Assembly: GCF_020177055.1 (NCBI RefSeq)
Contig: NZ_JAIQXT010000001.1
Coordinates: forward strand, 310,001-374,000
Source of the DNA: Sphingomonas sp. R647
Lineage (GTDB): Bacteria > Pseudomonadota > Alphaproteobacteria > Sphingomonadales > Sphingomonadaceae
Length of the DNA: 64,000 nucleotides
Direction of reading: 5' to 3'
Shown: piece by piece, positions 17,188 through 27,112 of the stretch
Position numbering within the stretch: position 1 is the first letter of the stretch
How the letters are laid out: the number at the start of each line of letters is the position of its first letter
Notes under the pieces: generated by a model
Told to the model about the DNA's origin: nothing
Databases searched by the model: none
The model's input: only the letters and a program-made list of their open reading frames with translations
Translations under genes and position numbers: made by a program

Positions 17188-18369
17188 TTATTCAGCCGCC
17201 GCGGCGTCCTTTGCCTTGCGGTTCTGGAACCGCTTGCGCACCACCAGCGCCGCTGCGGCTGCGCCGAACAGCAGCACCATCGGCGGCGCGGGAACCGGAT
17301 CGGGTCCGCCCGACGAGCTGCTGGTGCCGCTCGAGGTGCCCGAAGACGTGCTGCTCGAGGTCGAGGTGCTCCAGCCGCTCGACGTACTCCAGCCGCTGGA
17401 GGTCGATGACGACACATCGCCCGAAGATGAGGCCGACGTCGAAGAAGCGGAGGAGTTGGACGAAGAGGTCGAGACGTCGCCCGATGACGATGCGGAGGTC
17501 GACGACGAAACATCACCCGACGACGAGGCGGACGAGGATACGTCACCGCTCGACGCTGACGAGACGTTGCCCGACGAGCCACCCGAAGCCGACGAGACAT
17601 CGCCGCTGGACGACGAGGACACGTTGCCGGACGAGCCGCCTGAGGCCGACGAAGACGAAACGTCGCCCGAAGAACCACCCGAGGCCGACGACACATTGCC
17701 CGAAGAGCCGCCCGATGCCGAGCTGGTCGAGGAACCGCCGGTCGATGACGTGCTGGTGCTCGACAGGCCGCCGGTCGACGTGGACGATCCGCCGGTCGAG
17801 GACGTCGAGCTGACGCTGCCGCTGGACGACGACACATCACCCGAAGACCCGCCGGCCGAAGTCGAAGTCGACCCGCCCGAAGTTGAAGTCGAACCGCCGC
17901 TGGTGCTGCTGGTCGAAGAGATAACGATGCCGCCGCTGCCCGACGCTCCGCTGCCGCCGCTCGATCCGCCGAAGAAGCCGCCCGCGAAGAAGCCGCCGAC
18001 AAAGCCGCCGCTGCCACCACCCGTCACGGCCGCCGCTGCGCCACCGCCGCCGCCACCACCGCCGACGACCGGCATTTCGCCGCTCGATCCATAGGTGGGC
18101 GGGGGCAAGGGGATCGCGGTTCCCTGCGTCGTGACGGTCAGGACCTGAGGCTGGCACTGTGCGGTCGTCGTGACCGTGCGACGGACCACGCGCTTGCGCA
18201 GCGGACGCTTGACGACGCGGCGCTGGACAACACCCTGCTTCACCGACTGGCGCTGTTGCTGATAGCCGCGCTCGGCGCGGGTTTCGGCGACATGAACTGC
18301 GCCGCCGCCGACTACGGCTCCGCCGCATGCGCAGGCGCACAGTTTTGCCAAAGCCATCCGAACCGACAT
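17188..18369 (-). CDS. Ser/Gly-rich repetitive exported protein with a PEP-CTERM-like tail
   Basis: A 393-residue low-complexity protein. Residues 1-35 form a signal-like segment with a Cys-Ala-Cys-Ala-Cys patch; 36-75 is Arg/Gln-rich; a Gly run follows at about 100-140. Then come about 200 residues made almost only of Ser, Gly, Thr, Asp and Val, in imperfect repeats such as GGSSGNVSSASG and SSGDVSS. The C-terminus reads PDPVPAPPMVLLFGAAAAALVVRKRFQNRK: a proline motif, a hydrophobic helix and a basic end, the architecture of PEP-CTERM-type sorting signals. I infer a secreted or wall-associated, possibly glycosylated, surface or matrix protein. The ATG at 18369 has GAGAGAAG upstream and is preferred to the ATG at 18414. 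No exosortase gene is visible here. Confidence 0.7.
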   Translation of the reverse strand: MSVRMALAKLCACACGGAVVGGGAVHVAETRAERGYQQQRQSVKQGVVQRRVVKRPLRKRVVRRTVTTTAQCQPQVLTVTTQGTAIPLPPPTYGSSGEMPVVGGGGGGGGAAAAVTGGGSGGFVGGFFAGGFFGGSSGGSGASGSGGIVISSTSSTSGGSTSTSGGSTSTSAGGSSGDVSSSSGSVSSTSSTGGSSTSTGGLSSTSTSSTGGSSTSSASGGSSGNVSSASGGSSGDVSSSSASGGSSGNVSSSSSGDVSSASGGSSGNVSSASSGDVSSSASSSGDVSSSTSASSSGDVSTSSSNSSASSTSASSSGDVSSSTSSGWSTSSGWSTSTSSSTSSGTSSGTSSSSGGPDPVPAPPMVLLFGAAAAALVVRKRFQNRKAKDAAAAE

Positions 18370-18777
18370 TGTGCTTCTCTCTTGTCCCCGGCCGCCGAGG
18401 GGTGCGCACTGCACCCGTTTGGCGGGTCATTGCCCTAAAAGTGCAGAAGAAAGTATTAAGTGCAATGTCGTTAACCATGGTTTCGATGCTATCCACGCCA
18501 TTATTTGCAGGGCGCTCGGATGATCTATGGTTAATGTGCCTTAAAGGGACGGAATGGATGCGGTTGGTTATTTAATGCTTAACCAGCGTCCGGACTTTGT
18601 TGAGATAAAACTGCACGTTGGTTCAGCGCGGTGTAATTTCCCGCGTGCCAAGAACGGCTTGGCGCACGAATCTGTGGATTCGGTAGCTTGTGGTACCCAA
18701 TTTGCCCCGATATAGGGCGCGCGGGGATAAGGGGATTGCGATCGGCCCAGCCATCCGATCCCGTTGTGGAGTGTGGG
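18370..18777. promoter_or_regulatory. Intergenic region with TTAACCAT-type motifs
   Basis: A 408-base AT-richer gap between the diverging Ser-rich surface gene and dksA, with no coding potential I trust. It holds TTAACCAT at 18471-18478, its reverse ATGGTTAA at 18527-18534, and TTAACCAG at 18579-18586. These resemble the half-site of the alphaproteobacterial cell-cycle regulator CtrA. The distances are not the classical TTAA-N7-TTAA, so the assignment is tentative. Confidence 0.35.
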
Positions 18778-19239
18778 ATGGCGACCGTTTTCGATCACCG
18801 CGACGATCCTGAAAAGCCTGTCGCTGCGAACGATTTGCCTGATGGCTATCGTCCGACTGCAGACGAACCGTTCATGAACGCGCGCCAGCAGCAATATTTT
18901 CGTGAGAAACTGCTCGCCTGGAAGGACGCGATTCATCGTGAGGCGGCGGGGACGCTCAACCAGCTTCAGGTCGACTCGCTTCGCGAAGCGGACCTGACCG
19001 ATCGCGCGTCGAGCGAGACCGACTGGTCGATCGAGTTGCGCACCCGCGACCGCCAGCGCAAGCTGATCTCAAAGATCGACGCCGCGCTGCGCCGGATCGA
19101 AGAGGGCGAATATGGCTATTGCGAGGTGAGCGGCGAGCCGATCAGCCTCGCGCGGCTCGAAGCCCGCCCGATCGCGACGATGACCGTCGAGGCGCAGGAG
19201 CGCCACGAGCGGAACGAAAAGGTGTCGCGCGAGGAGTGA
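18778..19239 (+). CDS. dksA: RNA-polymerase-binding transcription factor DksA
   Basis: Binds the RNA polymerase secondary channel and, with ppGpp, shifts transcription during starvation. The 153-residue product has the central coiled coil (about 30-100, with the DLTDRASSETD tip region) and a C-terminal zinc-finger-like segment, YGYCEVSGEPISLARLEARPIATMTVEAQERHER. Only one of the four zinc cysteines is kept, as in the cysteine-poor DksA forms of Alphaproteobacteria, so the fold is probably metal-independent. The ATG at 18778 gives the normal N-terminus; an upstream ATG at 18688 would add 30 unrelated residues. Confidence 0.93.
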   Translation: MATVFDHRDDPEKPVAANDLPDGYRPTADEPFMNARQQQYFREKLLAWKDAIHREAAGTLNQLQVDSLREADLTDRASSETDWSIELRTRDRQRKLISKIDAALRRIEEGEYGYCEVSGEPISLARLEARPIATMTVEAQERHERNEKVSREE

Positions 19240-19324
19240 CGTTGGCGTTTTCGTCCGCGGGTTAACGGTTTCGATAGTCATTGCTGCTCTAAACTACGCG
19301 CGTAACACGTGACACGAGCGGCAG

Positions 19325-19696
19325 ATGGACCAGTTCTCTTCCGACCCATTCAGCGGACGCTTCAGCGACGATCCGGCAAGCCAGCGCAATGCGGTGCGCG
19401 ACAGCCTGTTTCTCGCTGCAACGCTGCGCATCGAAAAGGTCGAGGTTCCGGTTCGCGTGCGCAATCTCTCGGCGGGCGGGCTGATGGCCGAGTATAGCGA
19501 CCCCGTCGATTCGGGCACGCCGGTCGAGATCAATGTGCGTGGCGTCGGGTGGACCCGCGGCCATATCGCATGGAGCGCGGAGGGCCGGATCGGCATTGCG
19601 TTCGACCGTCCGATCGACCCGCTTTTGGCGCGCAAACCTGTCGGGCACGGGCAGAGCACGCCGCACTACGCAAAGCCGCAGATTTTTCGGGGTTGA
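19325..19696 (+). CDS. PilZ-domain protein
   Basis: A 123-residue single-domain PilZ protein. The core (about 22-105) has an Arg-containing N-terminal stretch and the signature-like NLSAGGLMAEYS (D/NxSxxG), followed by GTPVEINVRGVGWTRGHIAWSAEGRIGIAF. PilZ domains bind cyclic di-GMP, but the RxxxR part is only partly kept here (RDSLFLAATLR), so binding is not assured. The likely role is a c-di-GMP output in motility or surface attachment; the diguanylate-cyclase-type gene at 42.0 kb is the only one in the window. Confidence 0.85.
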   Translation: MDQFSSDPFSGRFSDDPASQRNAVRDSLFLAATLRIEKVEVPVRVRNLSAGGLMAEYSDPVDSGTPVEINVRGVGWTRGHIAWSAEGRIGIAFDRPIDPLLARKPVGHGQSTPHYAKPQIFRG

Positions 19697-19811
19697 ACCG
19701 GCTCTTCGCGCTTAGAGTAGCGCGGGCAACGGTCGGGCATTTCTAAACATCGCGCCGACACAGCGGCGCCGGTGGGCCGCCCCGCACAAGCGGGGCAACC
19801 CGGTGAGCGCG

Positions 19812-19967
19812 TCAGCTAAACGCGATTTCTTCCTTCAGTTTGAGCTTGCGACGCTTCAGGTCGGCGATGACGATCTGATCGGGCGCCGGCCGCTGCGACT
19901 CGGCGACAATCCGCCGGTCGAGTGATGCATGCTTGGCCTCAAGTGCCGAGAGATGCGCGTTCTGCAT
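19812..19967 (-). CDS. YdcH/DUF465 small protein
   Basis: A 51-residue gene that is easy to miss. The product reads MQNAHLSALEAKHASLDRRI...IADLKRRKLKLKEEIAFS, the DUF465 (YdcH/SlyX-like) helical hairpin with its KxRKLxLKEEI ending. AGGAGG lies 7 bases before the ATG, one of the best ribosome sites in the window. The function of the family is unknown; members are short coiled coils. It diverges from a second DUF465 gene at 20103. Confidence 0.88.
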   Translation of the reverse strand: MQNAHLSALEAKHASLDRRIVAESQRPAPDQIVIADLKRRKLKLKEEIAFS

Positions 19968-20102
19968 GGAAGCAATCCTCCTGCTCTGGTTGGGGGAATA
20001 TCGAGTAGATCACGATTCGCAGGGCTTGTCGCCCCTTGCAAAACTACCCATCGACAGGGCAACGGCGACGTGCGACGGGTTGAGTCCGGGGATGGTCGAG
20101 TG

Positions 20103-20300
20103 ATGGACGAAAGCGAGATTTTACGGCGGCTTGAGCTGCTTCGCGTCGACCATCGCGATCTCGACGTGGCGATTGACGCCCTCATCACCACGACGATGCC
20201 CGACCAGCTCCAGATCGCACGACTCAAGAAACGCAAATTGCTGCTGCGGGACGAGATCGCGATGCTTGAGGATCAGCTGATCCCGGACATCATCGCCTGA
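20103..20300 (+). CDS. YdcH/DUF465 small protein, second copy
   Basis: A 65-residue coiled-coil protein: LRRLELLRVDHRDLDVAIDAL...QIARLKKRKLLLRDEIAMLEDQL, matching DUF465 and similar in its second half to the gene at 19812-19967. The ATG at 20103 is chosen because the domain starts here; an ORF start at 19929 would run antisense through the other copy. Its stop is 73 bases before the DUF1465 gene, so the two may form a transcript. Function unknown. Confidence 0.85.
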   Translation: MDESEILRRLELLRVDHRDLDVAIDALITTTMPDQLQIARLKKRKLLLRDEIAMLEDQLIPDIIA

Positions 20301-20372
20301 TCCCGCGTCGCTTTGGGACATCAGGGTCGTGCAAATCCCTATTTCGTTAATGAACTCTTTCTGTCAGCGTTC

Positions 20373-20843
20373 ATGTCCATGACCGGGGAAGTGGAAACCA
20401 TGCGCGTTCAGCGCGCGCTGATCGACTCGCTCTATACCGAGTCGATGCTGCTCGCCGACGAGGCGCGCGCCTATTTCGACGTGGTGGGGCGCGAACAGCG
20501 CGACATGCTGGGCGCAATGGACCGCGTCGTCTTCTCATGCGAGTCGCTCAAGGTCACGACGCGGCTGATGCACAGCATTGCGTGGCTGCTGACCCAGCGC
20601 GCGGTCGCGGCGGGGGAGATTGGTGTGGGCGAAGCGCGTGATCCGTCACGCCGGCTTGGCGAGGCGCCGGTGACCGACGCCGCCGCACTCGAGGCCATGC
20701 CGGTCGGCGCCCAGCATCTGATCGCCGCCAGCATCGACCTGCACCGCCGCATCGCGCGGCTCGACGCCGCGCAGGACGAGGTTGTCGGGATTCCGATCAG
20801 CCCCGCACGAACAATGCTCGACCGACTCGCCCACGCCTTCTAA
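20373..20843 (+). CDS. DUF1465 family protein
   Basis: A 156-residue protein typical of sphingomonads and other Alphaproteobacteria: ALIDSLYTESMLLADEARAYFD near the start, KVTTRLMHSIAWLLTQRAV in the middle, and a C-terminal helical part. I recognise the family (DUF1465) but know no established function. It is predicted soluble and largely alpha-helical. The start is uncertain: the ATG at 20373 fits the family length, whereas the ATG at 20400 has a slightly better GGAA upstream. It is preceded by a DUF465 gene and followed by rmuC. Confidence 0.8.
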   Translation: MSMTGEVETMRVQRALIDSLYTESMLLADEARAYFDVVGREQRDMLGAMDRVVFSCESLKVTTRLMHSIAWLLTQRAVAAGEIGVGEARDPSRRLGEAPVTDAAALEAMPVGAQHLIAASIDLHRRIARLDAAQDEVVGIPISPARTMLDRLAHAF

Positions 20844-20923
20844 ATCCCGCAGTTCGATTAGCCCTGTAACCCGGCGCGCGTTCGGGCTATGTTCCGTCGC
20901 GTACGGAACCGAAGGGAAGATGC

Positions 20924-22288
20924 GTGTCGATCGAAGTCGTGGTGGCGTTGCTGGTGACGCTGGTGGTCGGGGCGTTGCTCGGCTGGTTTGCGGGGAGCCG
21001 CGGGGCGGCCACGCTGCGCGCCGAACGCGACCGGCGCGAGGGGGACTTCAAGGCAGCCATCGCCGATCTCGCCGCGGCCGAGGAGCGCGCGAAAGAGATC
21101 CCGGAACTGCGCGACCAGCTCGACGCGATCCGCGACCAGCGCGACGCCGCGCGTATCGAACTGGCCGAATTGCGGGTCAAGGCAGAGGGGCTTGAGGAAC
21201 GGCTGACCGGCCAGTTCCGCGAGGTGGCCGGGACGATGCTCGCCGAAACCCAGGCCGCCTTCCTCAAGCGCGCGGAAGATCGCTTCAAGGAATCGGAGGG
21301 CGTTGCGGGCCAAAACCTCAAGGCGCTGCTCCAGCCGGTGACCGAGCGGCTGCAGCGCTATGAAGAAGGCGTCGCCAAGGTCGAGGCGGAGCGCCGCGAC
21401 GCGTTCGGCGAGCTCAAGGGCCAGATCGAACAGATGCGGATCGGGCAGGAGCGGGTGAGCAGCGAGGCGGCGAAGTTGGTCAACTCGCTGCGCAACGCCC
21501 CCAAGTCGCGCGGGCGCTGGGGCGAGCAGCAGTTGAAGAATGTGCTGGAGACCTGTGGCCTCGCCGAACATACCGATTTCAATCTGGAGGTGAACGTAGC
21601 GGGAGAGGATGGCGGGCGGTTGCGTCCTGATGCGATCGTGCGGGTGCCCGGGGGCAAGTCGCTGGTGATCGATGCCAAGGTATCACTCAACGCCTATCAG
21701 GACGCGTTCGGGGCGGTCGATGAGAGCGAGCGCAATATCGGCCTCGCCGCGCACGCCGCATCGATGAAGACCCACATCAACGCGCTCGGTAACAAGGCCT
21801 ATTGGAACCAGTTCGACGATGCGCCGGATTATGTGATCATGTTCGTCCCCGGCGAGCATTTCCTCTCCGCTGCGCTGGAACATGACTCGGCGCTGTGGGA
21901 TTTCGCGTTCGAGAAACGCGTTCTGCTGGCGACGCCGACCAATTTGATCGCGATTGCGCGGACGGTGGCGGCGGTTTGGCGGCAGGAGATGCTGGCCAAG
22001 GATGCGCGCGAGATCGGTGCGCTGGGCAAGGAACTCTACGACCGGCTGGCCAAGGCGCTGGGCGACCTGCGTACCGTCGGCAGCGGACTCAACACCGCGG
22101 TCAAGAATTTCAACGCTTTCGCCAGCTCGCTCGAAAGCCGCGCACTCGTATCGGCGCGCAAGCTCAGAGACTATAATATCGAGACCGGCGCGCGCGAGAT
22201 CGAGAGCGTGCCGCCGGTCGAACTGCTCGCCAGCCATTCCACTGCAGCCGAGCCGGACGCCGAGAAGACGCTCAAGGCTGCGGAGTAA
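20924..22288 (+). CDS. rmuC: DNA recombination protein RmuC
   Basis: RmuC-family protein thought to limit inverted-repeat recombination; the core is a PD-(D/E)XK-like nuclease fold. Residues 1-25 form a membrane anchor (VVVALLVTLVVGALLGWF), 26-190 a long coiled coil, then the conserved core: RGRWGEQQLKNVLE, GGRLRPDAIVRVPGGKSLVIDAKVSLNAY, and YVIMFVPGEHFLSAAL. 454 residues is normal. The start is GTG at 20924, the only start placing the membrane segment at the N-terminus. Its last 17 bases overlap the 3' end of convergent cydC. Confidence 0.93.
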   Translation: MSIEVVVALLVTLVVGALLGWFAGSRGAATLRAERDRREGDFKAAIADLAAAEERAKEIPELRDQLDAIRDQRDAARIELAELRVKAEGLEERLTGQFREVAGTMLAETQAAFLKRAEDRFKESEGVAGQNLKALLQPVTERLQRYEEGVAKVEAERRDAFGELKGQIEQMRIGQERVSSEAAKLVNSLRNAPKSRGRWGEQQLKNVLETCGLAEHTDFNLEVNVAGEDGGRLRPDAIVRVPGGKSLVIDAKVSLNAYQDAFGAVDESERNIGLAAHAASMKTHINALGNKAYWNQFDDAPDYVIMFVPGEHFLSAALEHDSALWDFAFEKRVLLATPTNLIAIARTVAAVWRQEMLAKDAREIGALGKELYDRLAKALGDLRTVGSGLNTAVKNFNAFASSLESRALVSARKLRDYNIETGAREIESVPPVELLASHSTAAEPDAEKTLKAAE

Positions 22289-23846
22289 GCGCTAGCGACT
22301 GCGGGCACAGCGCGCGTGGGGCAGGGCGGTGCGATACCAGGATCAGGCCGGTGCCGGTCTGCGTCAGCCACACATCGAGCCGCGCGACCAGTTCGGCTTC
22401 GGTCGCCGGGTCGAGTCCTTCGCTGGGCTCGTCTGCCACTAGCCAGGGTCGGTTCGCCAGCAAAGCGCGGGCGAGCGACAGCCGCTTCTGCTCGCCGCCT
22501 GACAGCGTTCCGCCGCCTTCCCTGATCGGGCAGTCCAGACCGCCGGGCATAGTGCGCACCCTGTCGGCGAGGCGAACGACGTCCAGCGCCGCCCACATCG
22601 CGCCCGCATCGACTCCCGGCCGGGCGAGGCGAAGATTGTCGCCGATCGTCCCAGCAATCAGCTGGGCGGATTGCGGCGCGAGGGCGAATTGCGCCGCAAG
22701 CGTTGATGCTTCGGCCTGTGCCACCGGCGTCGCGCCCACGCTGAGCGGCAGCGGCGCGGAACGCAGCCCGGCGAGCGTCTCGACCAAGGTGGTCTTGCCG
22801 CTGCCAGAGTCGCCAGTGATGACGATCCGCGCTCCCGGCTCGAGTTCCATGTCCCCGATCCGCAGCTGGAGGGCGGCTGCGCCCGGCTCCGGCGCGGGCT
22901 GCGGCGCAATTGCCGCGAGCGCCCCCACACGCGCGAGCCCTTCACCCACGACCGCCTCCCGCAACGCACTGCGCACCCGGATCGCGAGCGCCTCGCTCCC
23001 CGCAAAGGCAGCGAGCGCAGCCAGCGCGGCCAGCGCGGGACCATTCTCAGCGACCAGCAAGATCACGACCGCCAGCAGCGCGCTCCATAGCGCCACCAGT
23101 CCGTTCAGCGCCGCCTCTCCCCTAGCGAGCGACCGCCGCGCCGCGTCGAGCGCTGCGAGATCCTCGGCCAGCGCGGCCTCCACGCGGTCGGCCAGCCCAT
23201 AAGCGATGATCTCGGGCCGAGCCGCGGCCAGTTCGACATAGCGGTCGCGCACCCGACCGCGCGCTTGCGCCGCGGCACGGGCGGCGCCGGCGCTCACTCG
23301 CCGCGCCAGCGCCGCGCCGACAACCAAGCCGATCCCCGCGAGCACCACAAACGCAGCCGCCGCGCGCCACCCCGACAGCGCGATACACCCAGTGGCGACT
23401 ACCCCGCCAACCAGCGCACCGGGCAGCGCCGAGCGGCGCACCACCAGATCCTCGATCGCCTCGATATCGTCGATCAGGCGCGTGCTGGCCTCACCGCTGG
23501 CAAGATCCGGCGCACTCCGTGGGTCAGCGGCGGCGAGCGTGCCGAACAGCCGGGTGCGCAGCCCCGCCATCGCGGTCAGCGCGGCGCTATGGCTGGTCAG
23601 CCGCTCGCCATAACGGGCAGCGGTGCGCGCAATAGCCAGCGCGCGGATCGCGGCACTGGGCAGCAGATAGTTGAACGCGGTCACCGCCGCCAATCCGCCC
23701 GCTCCGGCGATTGCCGAACCGGTCAGGAACCAGCCCGAAATGCCAAGCAAAGCAACCGACGCCGCCGCCGCGATCCCCGACAACAGCAACGGCCAGCCAA
23801 GGCCGACGCGACGGCCAATGCCCAATTTTGCAGCGATGCGGTCCAT
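22272..23846 (-). CDS. cydC: Cysteine/glutathione exporter ABC half-transporter CydC
   Basis: One half of the heterodimeric CydDC ABC transporter, which moves thiols to the periplasm and is needed for assembly of bd-type oxidase. The 524-residue protein has an N-terminal membrane domain with six predicted helices (about 1-320) and a nucleotide-binding domain with Walker A GDSGSGKTTL, signature LSGGEQKRLSLARAL and Walker B VADEPSEGLDP. The ATG at 23846 is used rather than 23999, which would overlap cydD by about 150 bases. The gap to cydD is 5 bases, so the two are one operon, divergent from cydABX. Confidence 0.92.
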   Translation of the reverse strand: MDRIAAKLGIGRRVGLGWPLLLSGIAAAASVALLGISGWFLTGSAIAGAGGLAAVTAFNYLLPSAAIRALAIARTAARYGERLTSHSAALTAMAGLRTRLFGTLAAADPRSAPDLASGEASTRLIDDIEAIEDLVVRRSALPGALVGGVVATGCIALSGWRAAAAFVVLAGIGLVVGAALARRVSAGAARAAAQARGRVRDRYVELAAARPEIIAYGLADRVEAALAEDLAALDAARRSLARGEAALNGLVALWSALLAVVILLVAENGPALAALAALAAFAGSEALAIRVRSALREAVVGEGLARVGALAAIAPQPAPEPGAAALQLRIGDMELEPGARIVITGDSGSGKTTLVETLAGLRSAPLPLSVGATPVAQAEASTLAAQFALAPQSAQLIAGTIGDNLRLARPGVDAGAMWAALDVVRLADRVRTMPGGLDCPIREGGGTLSGGEQKRLSLARALLANRPWLVADEPSEGLDPATEAELVARLDVWLTQTGTGLILVSHRPAPRALCPQSLALTPQP

Positions 23847-23851
23847 AGCCC

Positions 23852-25384
23852 TCACAGCCGCACCTCCGCTTGCGCATGTGCTGCGAGTGCCATGTCGTGG
23901 GTCGCGACCAGTATCGCATGGGTCTTGGCGAGTTCTACGAGCAGCGCCGTGATCTGCGCGGCGCTGGCGGCATCGAGATCGGCGGTCGGCTCGTCGCACA
24001 GCAACACCGGACGCTGCGACAGCAGTGCTCGGGCCAGGCCAAGGCGGCGAAGCTCGCCGCCGGACAACCCCGCCGCACGATGATCAAGCGGAAGGTCCAG
24101 CCCGCCGCGCGCCGCGAGCAGCGGGTCGAGCCCGACGCGGTGGCATACCTCAAGAATCTCGGCATCGCGCGCATCGGGCCGGGCAAGCGCGAGATTGTCG
24201 CGCAGCGTTCCCGGCACCACCAATGGGCGCTGTGCCGCCCAGGCAATGTCCGGCCCGGCGATAGCCGACACGGTCCCCTCCGACGCGGCGACCTGTGCCG
24301 CACAGGCGGCGAGCACGCTGGTCTTGCCGCTCCCCGTCGGGCCGGTGAGCGCGACCAGCCCGGTCCTACCAAGGCTGAACGACACTGGGCCAATGCGCGC
24401 GCCGGGCCATGCGATGACCAGCCCTGAGACCGCGATCCCGGAAAACGAAGCAGACGTGGCAGCTAATTCCGGTAAAGGCTCGCAGAGCGGATCGACCACC
24501 GCAAGCGCGGCCTCACCCAGCTGCTTTTCATGATAGGCGGAGGCAAGGCGGCGCATCGGCAGATAGAATTCGGGCGCCAACGCCAGCGCGAACAGCGCCT
24601 CGCGAAATGTCAGTGTCTCCGGGACGGGGAAGGGGAGGATGCCGAGCAGGCTGAACCCGCAATAGACCGCGACCAACGCGACCGAGAGCGCCGCGAAAAA
24701 CTCCAGCACCGCGCTCGACAAGAACGCGATCCGCAGCACCACCAGCGTGCGCGTCGCGACGCCCGTTGTCGCGGCACCGATCTGCCGCGTAATCCGCTCG
24801 CCCGCGCCGAAATGCCGGATCATCGCCAAACTGCGCAGGCGTTCGACGAACAGGTCCGAAAGCTGCTCCAGCGCGCGCAGCTGTGCGTCGGCGGCGCGGC
24901 GGGCCATCGTGCCCGCCAGGATCATGCCGAGAATGAACGGGATCAGCGTCCCGATCAGGATCGCGGCTGCGATCGGGCTGGCGAGCGCGACGCAACCCGC
25001 GACCAGCAGCGGCCCCATCGCCGCCGCGTACCGGACGGGCAGGAAGCGCGCGGCATGCGCCTCGATCCGGTCGACATGGTCGATCGCAATCGCGGCACTC
25101 TCCCCGATCGGGATGGCACGGGGAAGCGGCTCGCCGAGCAGGCGGCGATGCAGTCGCGCGCGCAACGGGGCGACGCTGCGCTGTGCCTCACGGATCGCGA
25201 GCGACTGGGCGGCAAAGCCCGACAGCGCACGGATCGCGCCGCCACCCAGCATTGCAAGAATGCCGGTCAGCGGCGTCGATCCGTCGATCAACGCGGAAAC
25301 GGCCGCCGCCAGCCCCCATGCAAAGGCCGCGGCGCCACCAATATCGAGAAGCCAGAAGCCTCCGGCGCGACTGCCTTTTCGCAT
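23852..25384 (-). CDS. cydD: Cysteine/glutathione exporter ABC half-transporter CydD
   Basis: Partner of CydC. The 510-residue protein has a membrane domain (about 10-320) and a nucleotide-binding domain with Walker A GPTGSGKTS, signature LSGGELRRLGLARALL and Walker B LCDEPTADLD. FPVPETLTFREALFALALAPEFYLPMR before the ATPase domain is typical of CydD. The ATG at 25384 has AAGG about 8 bases upstream; an ATG at 25459 would add 25 residues antisense to the cydA leader. It is the first gene of cydDC and lies 113 bases from cydA on the other strand, so one divergent control region may serve both. Confidence 0.92.
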   Translation of the reverse strand: MRKGSRAGGFWLLDIGGAAAFAWGLAAAVSALIDGSTPLTGILAMLGGGAIRALSGFAAQSLAIREAQRSVAPLRARLHRRLLGEPLPRAIPIGESAAIAIDHVDRIEAHAARFLPVRYAAAMGPLLVAGCVALASPIAAAILIGTLIPFILGMILAGTMARRAADAQLRALEQLSDLFVERLRSLAMIRHFGAGERITRQIGAATTGVATRTLVVLRIAFLSSAVLEFFAALSVALVAVYCGFSLLGILPFPVPETLTFREALFALALAPEFYLPMRRLASAYHEKQLGEAALAVVDPLCEPLPELAATSASFSGIAVSGLVIAWPGARIGPVSFSLGRTGLVALTGPTGSGKTSVLAACAAQVAASEGTVSAIAGPDIAWAAQRPLVVPGTLRDNLALARPDARDAEILEVCHRVGLDPLLAARGGLDLPLDHRAAGLSGGELRRLGLARALLSQRPVLLCDEPTADLDAASAAQITALLVELAKTHAILVATHDMALAAHAQAEVRL

Positions 25385-25497
25385 GGGGTGGACCTTCTGC
25401 CTAATCGGATGCCGGGTCGAGTCCGTACTATTCCCGATGTCGGCATGCCAGCGCGCCACCTAGGGCAGCGCGGTACACGTCCCGCAAAAGGGGGGAA

Positions 25498-27087
<1,590 letters not shown>

Positions 27088-27112
27088 GCCGCGCGGGACA
27101 AGGAGACCAATC

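Noticed and set aside
17216..18094. Plus-strand ORF of acidic DDE/TSP/EPP repeats
   Set aside because: It is the mirror of the Ser/Gly repeat gene on the minus strand, which has a start with ribosome site, a signal segment and a sorting-like tail. The acidic frame has none of these.
25385..25497. FNR/FixK box upstream of cydA
   Set aside because: I looked for TTGAT-N4-ATCAA and close variants in the cydD-cydA gap and saw none.
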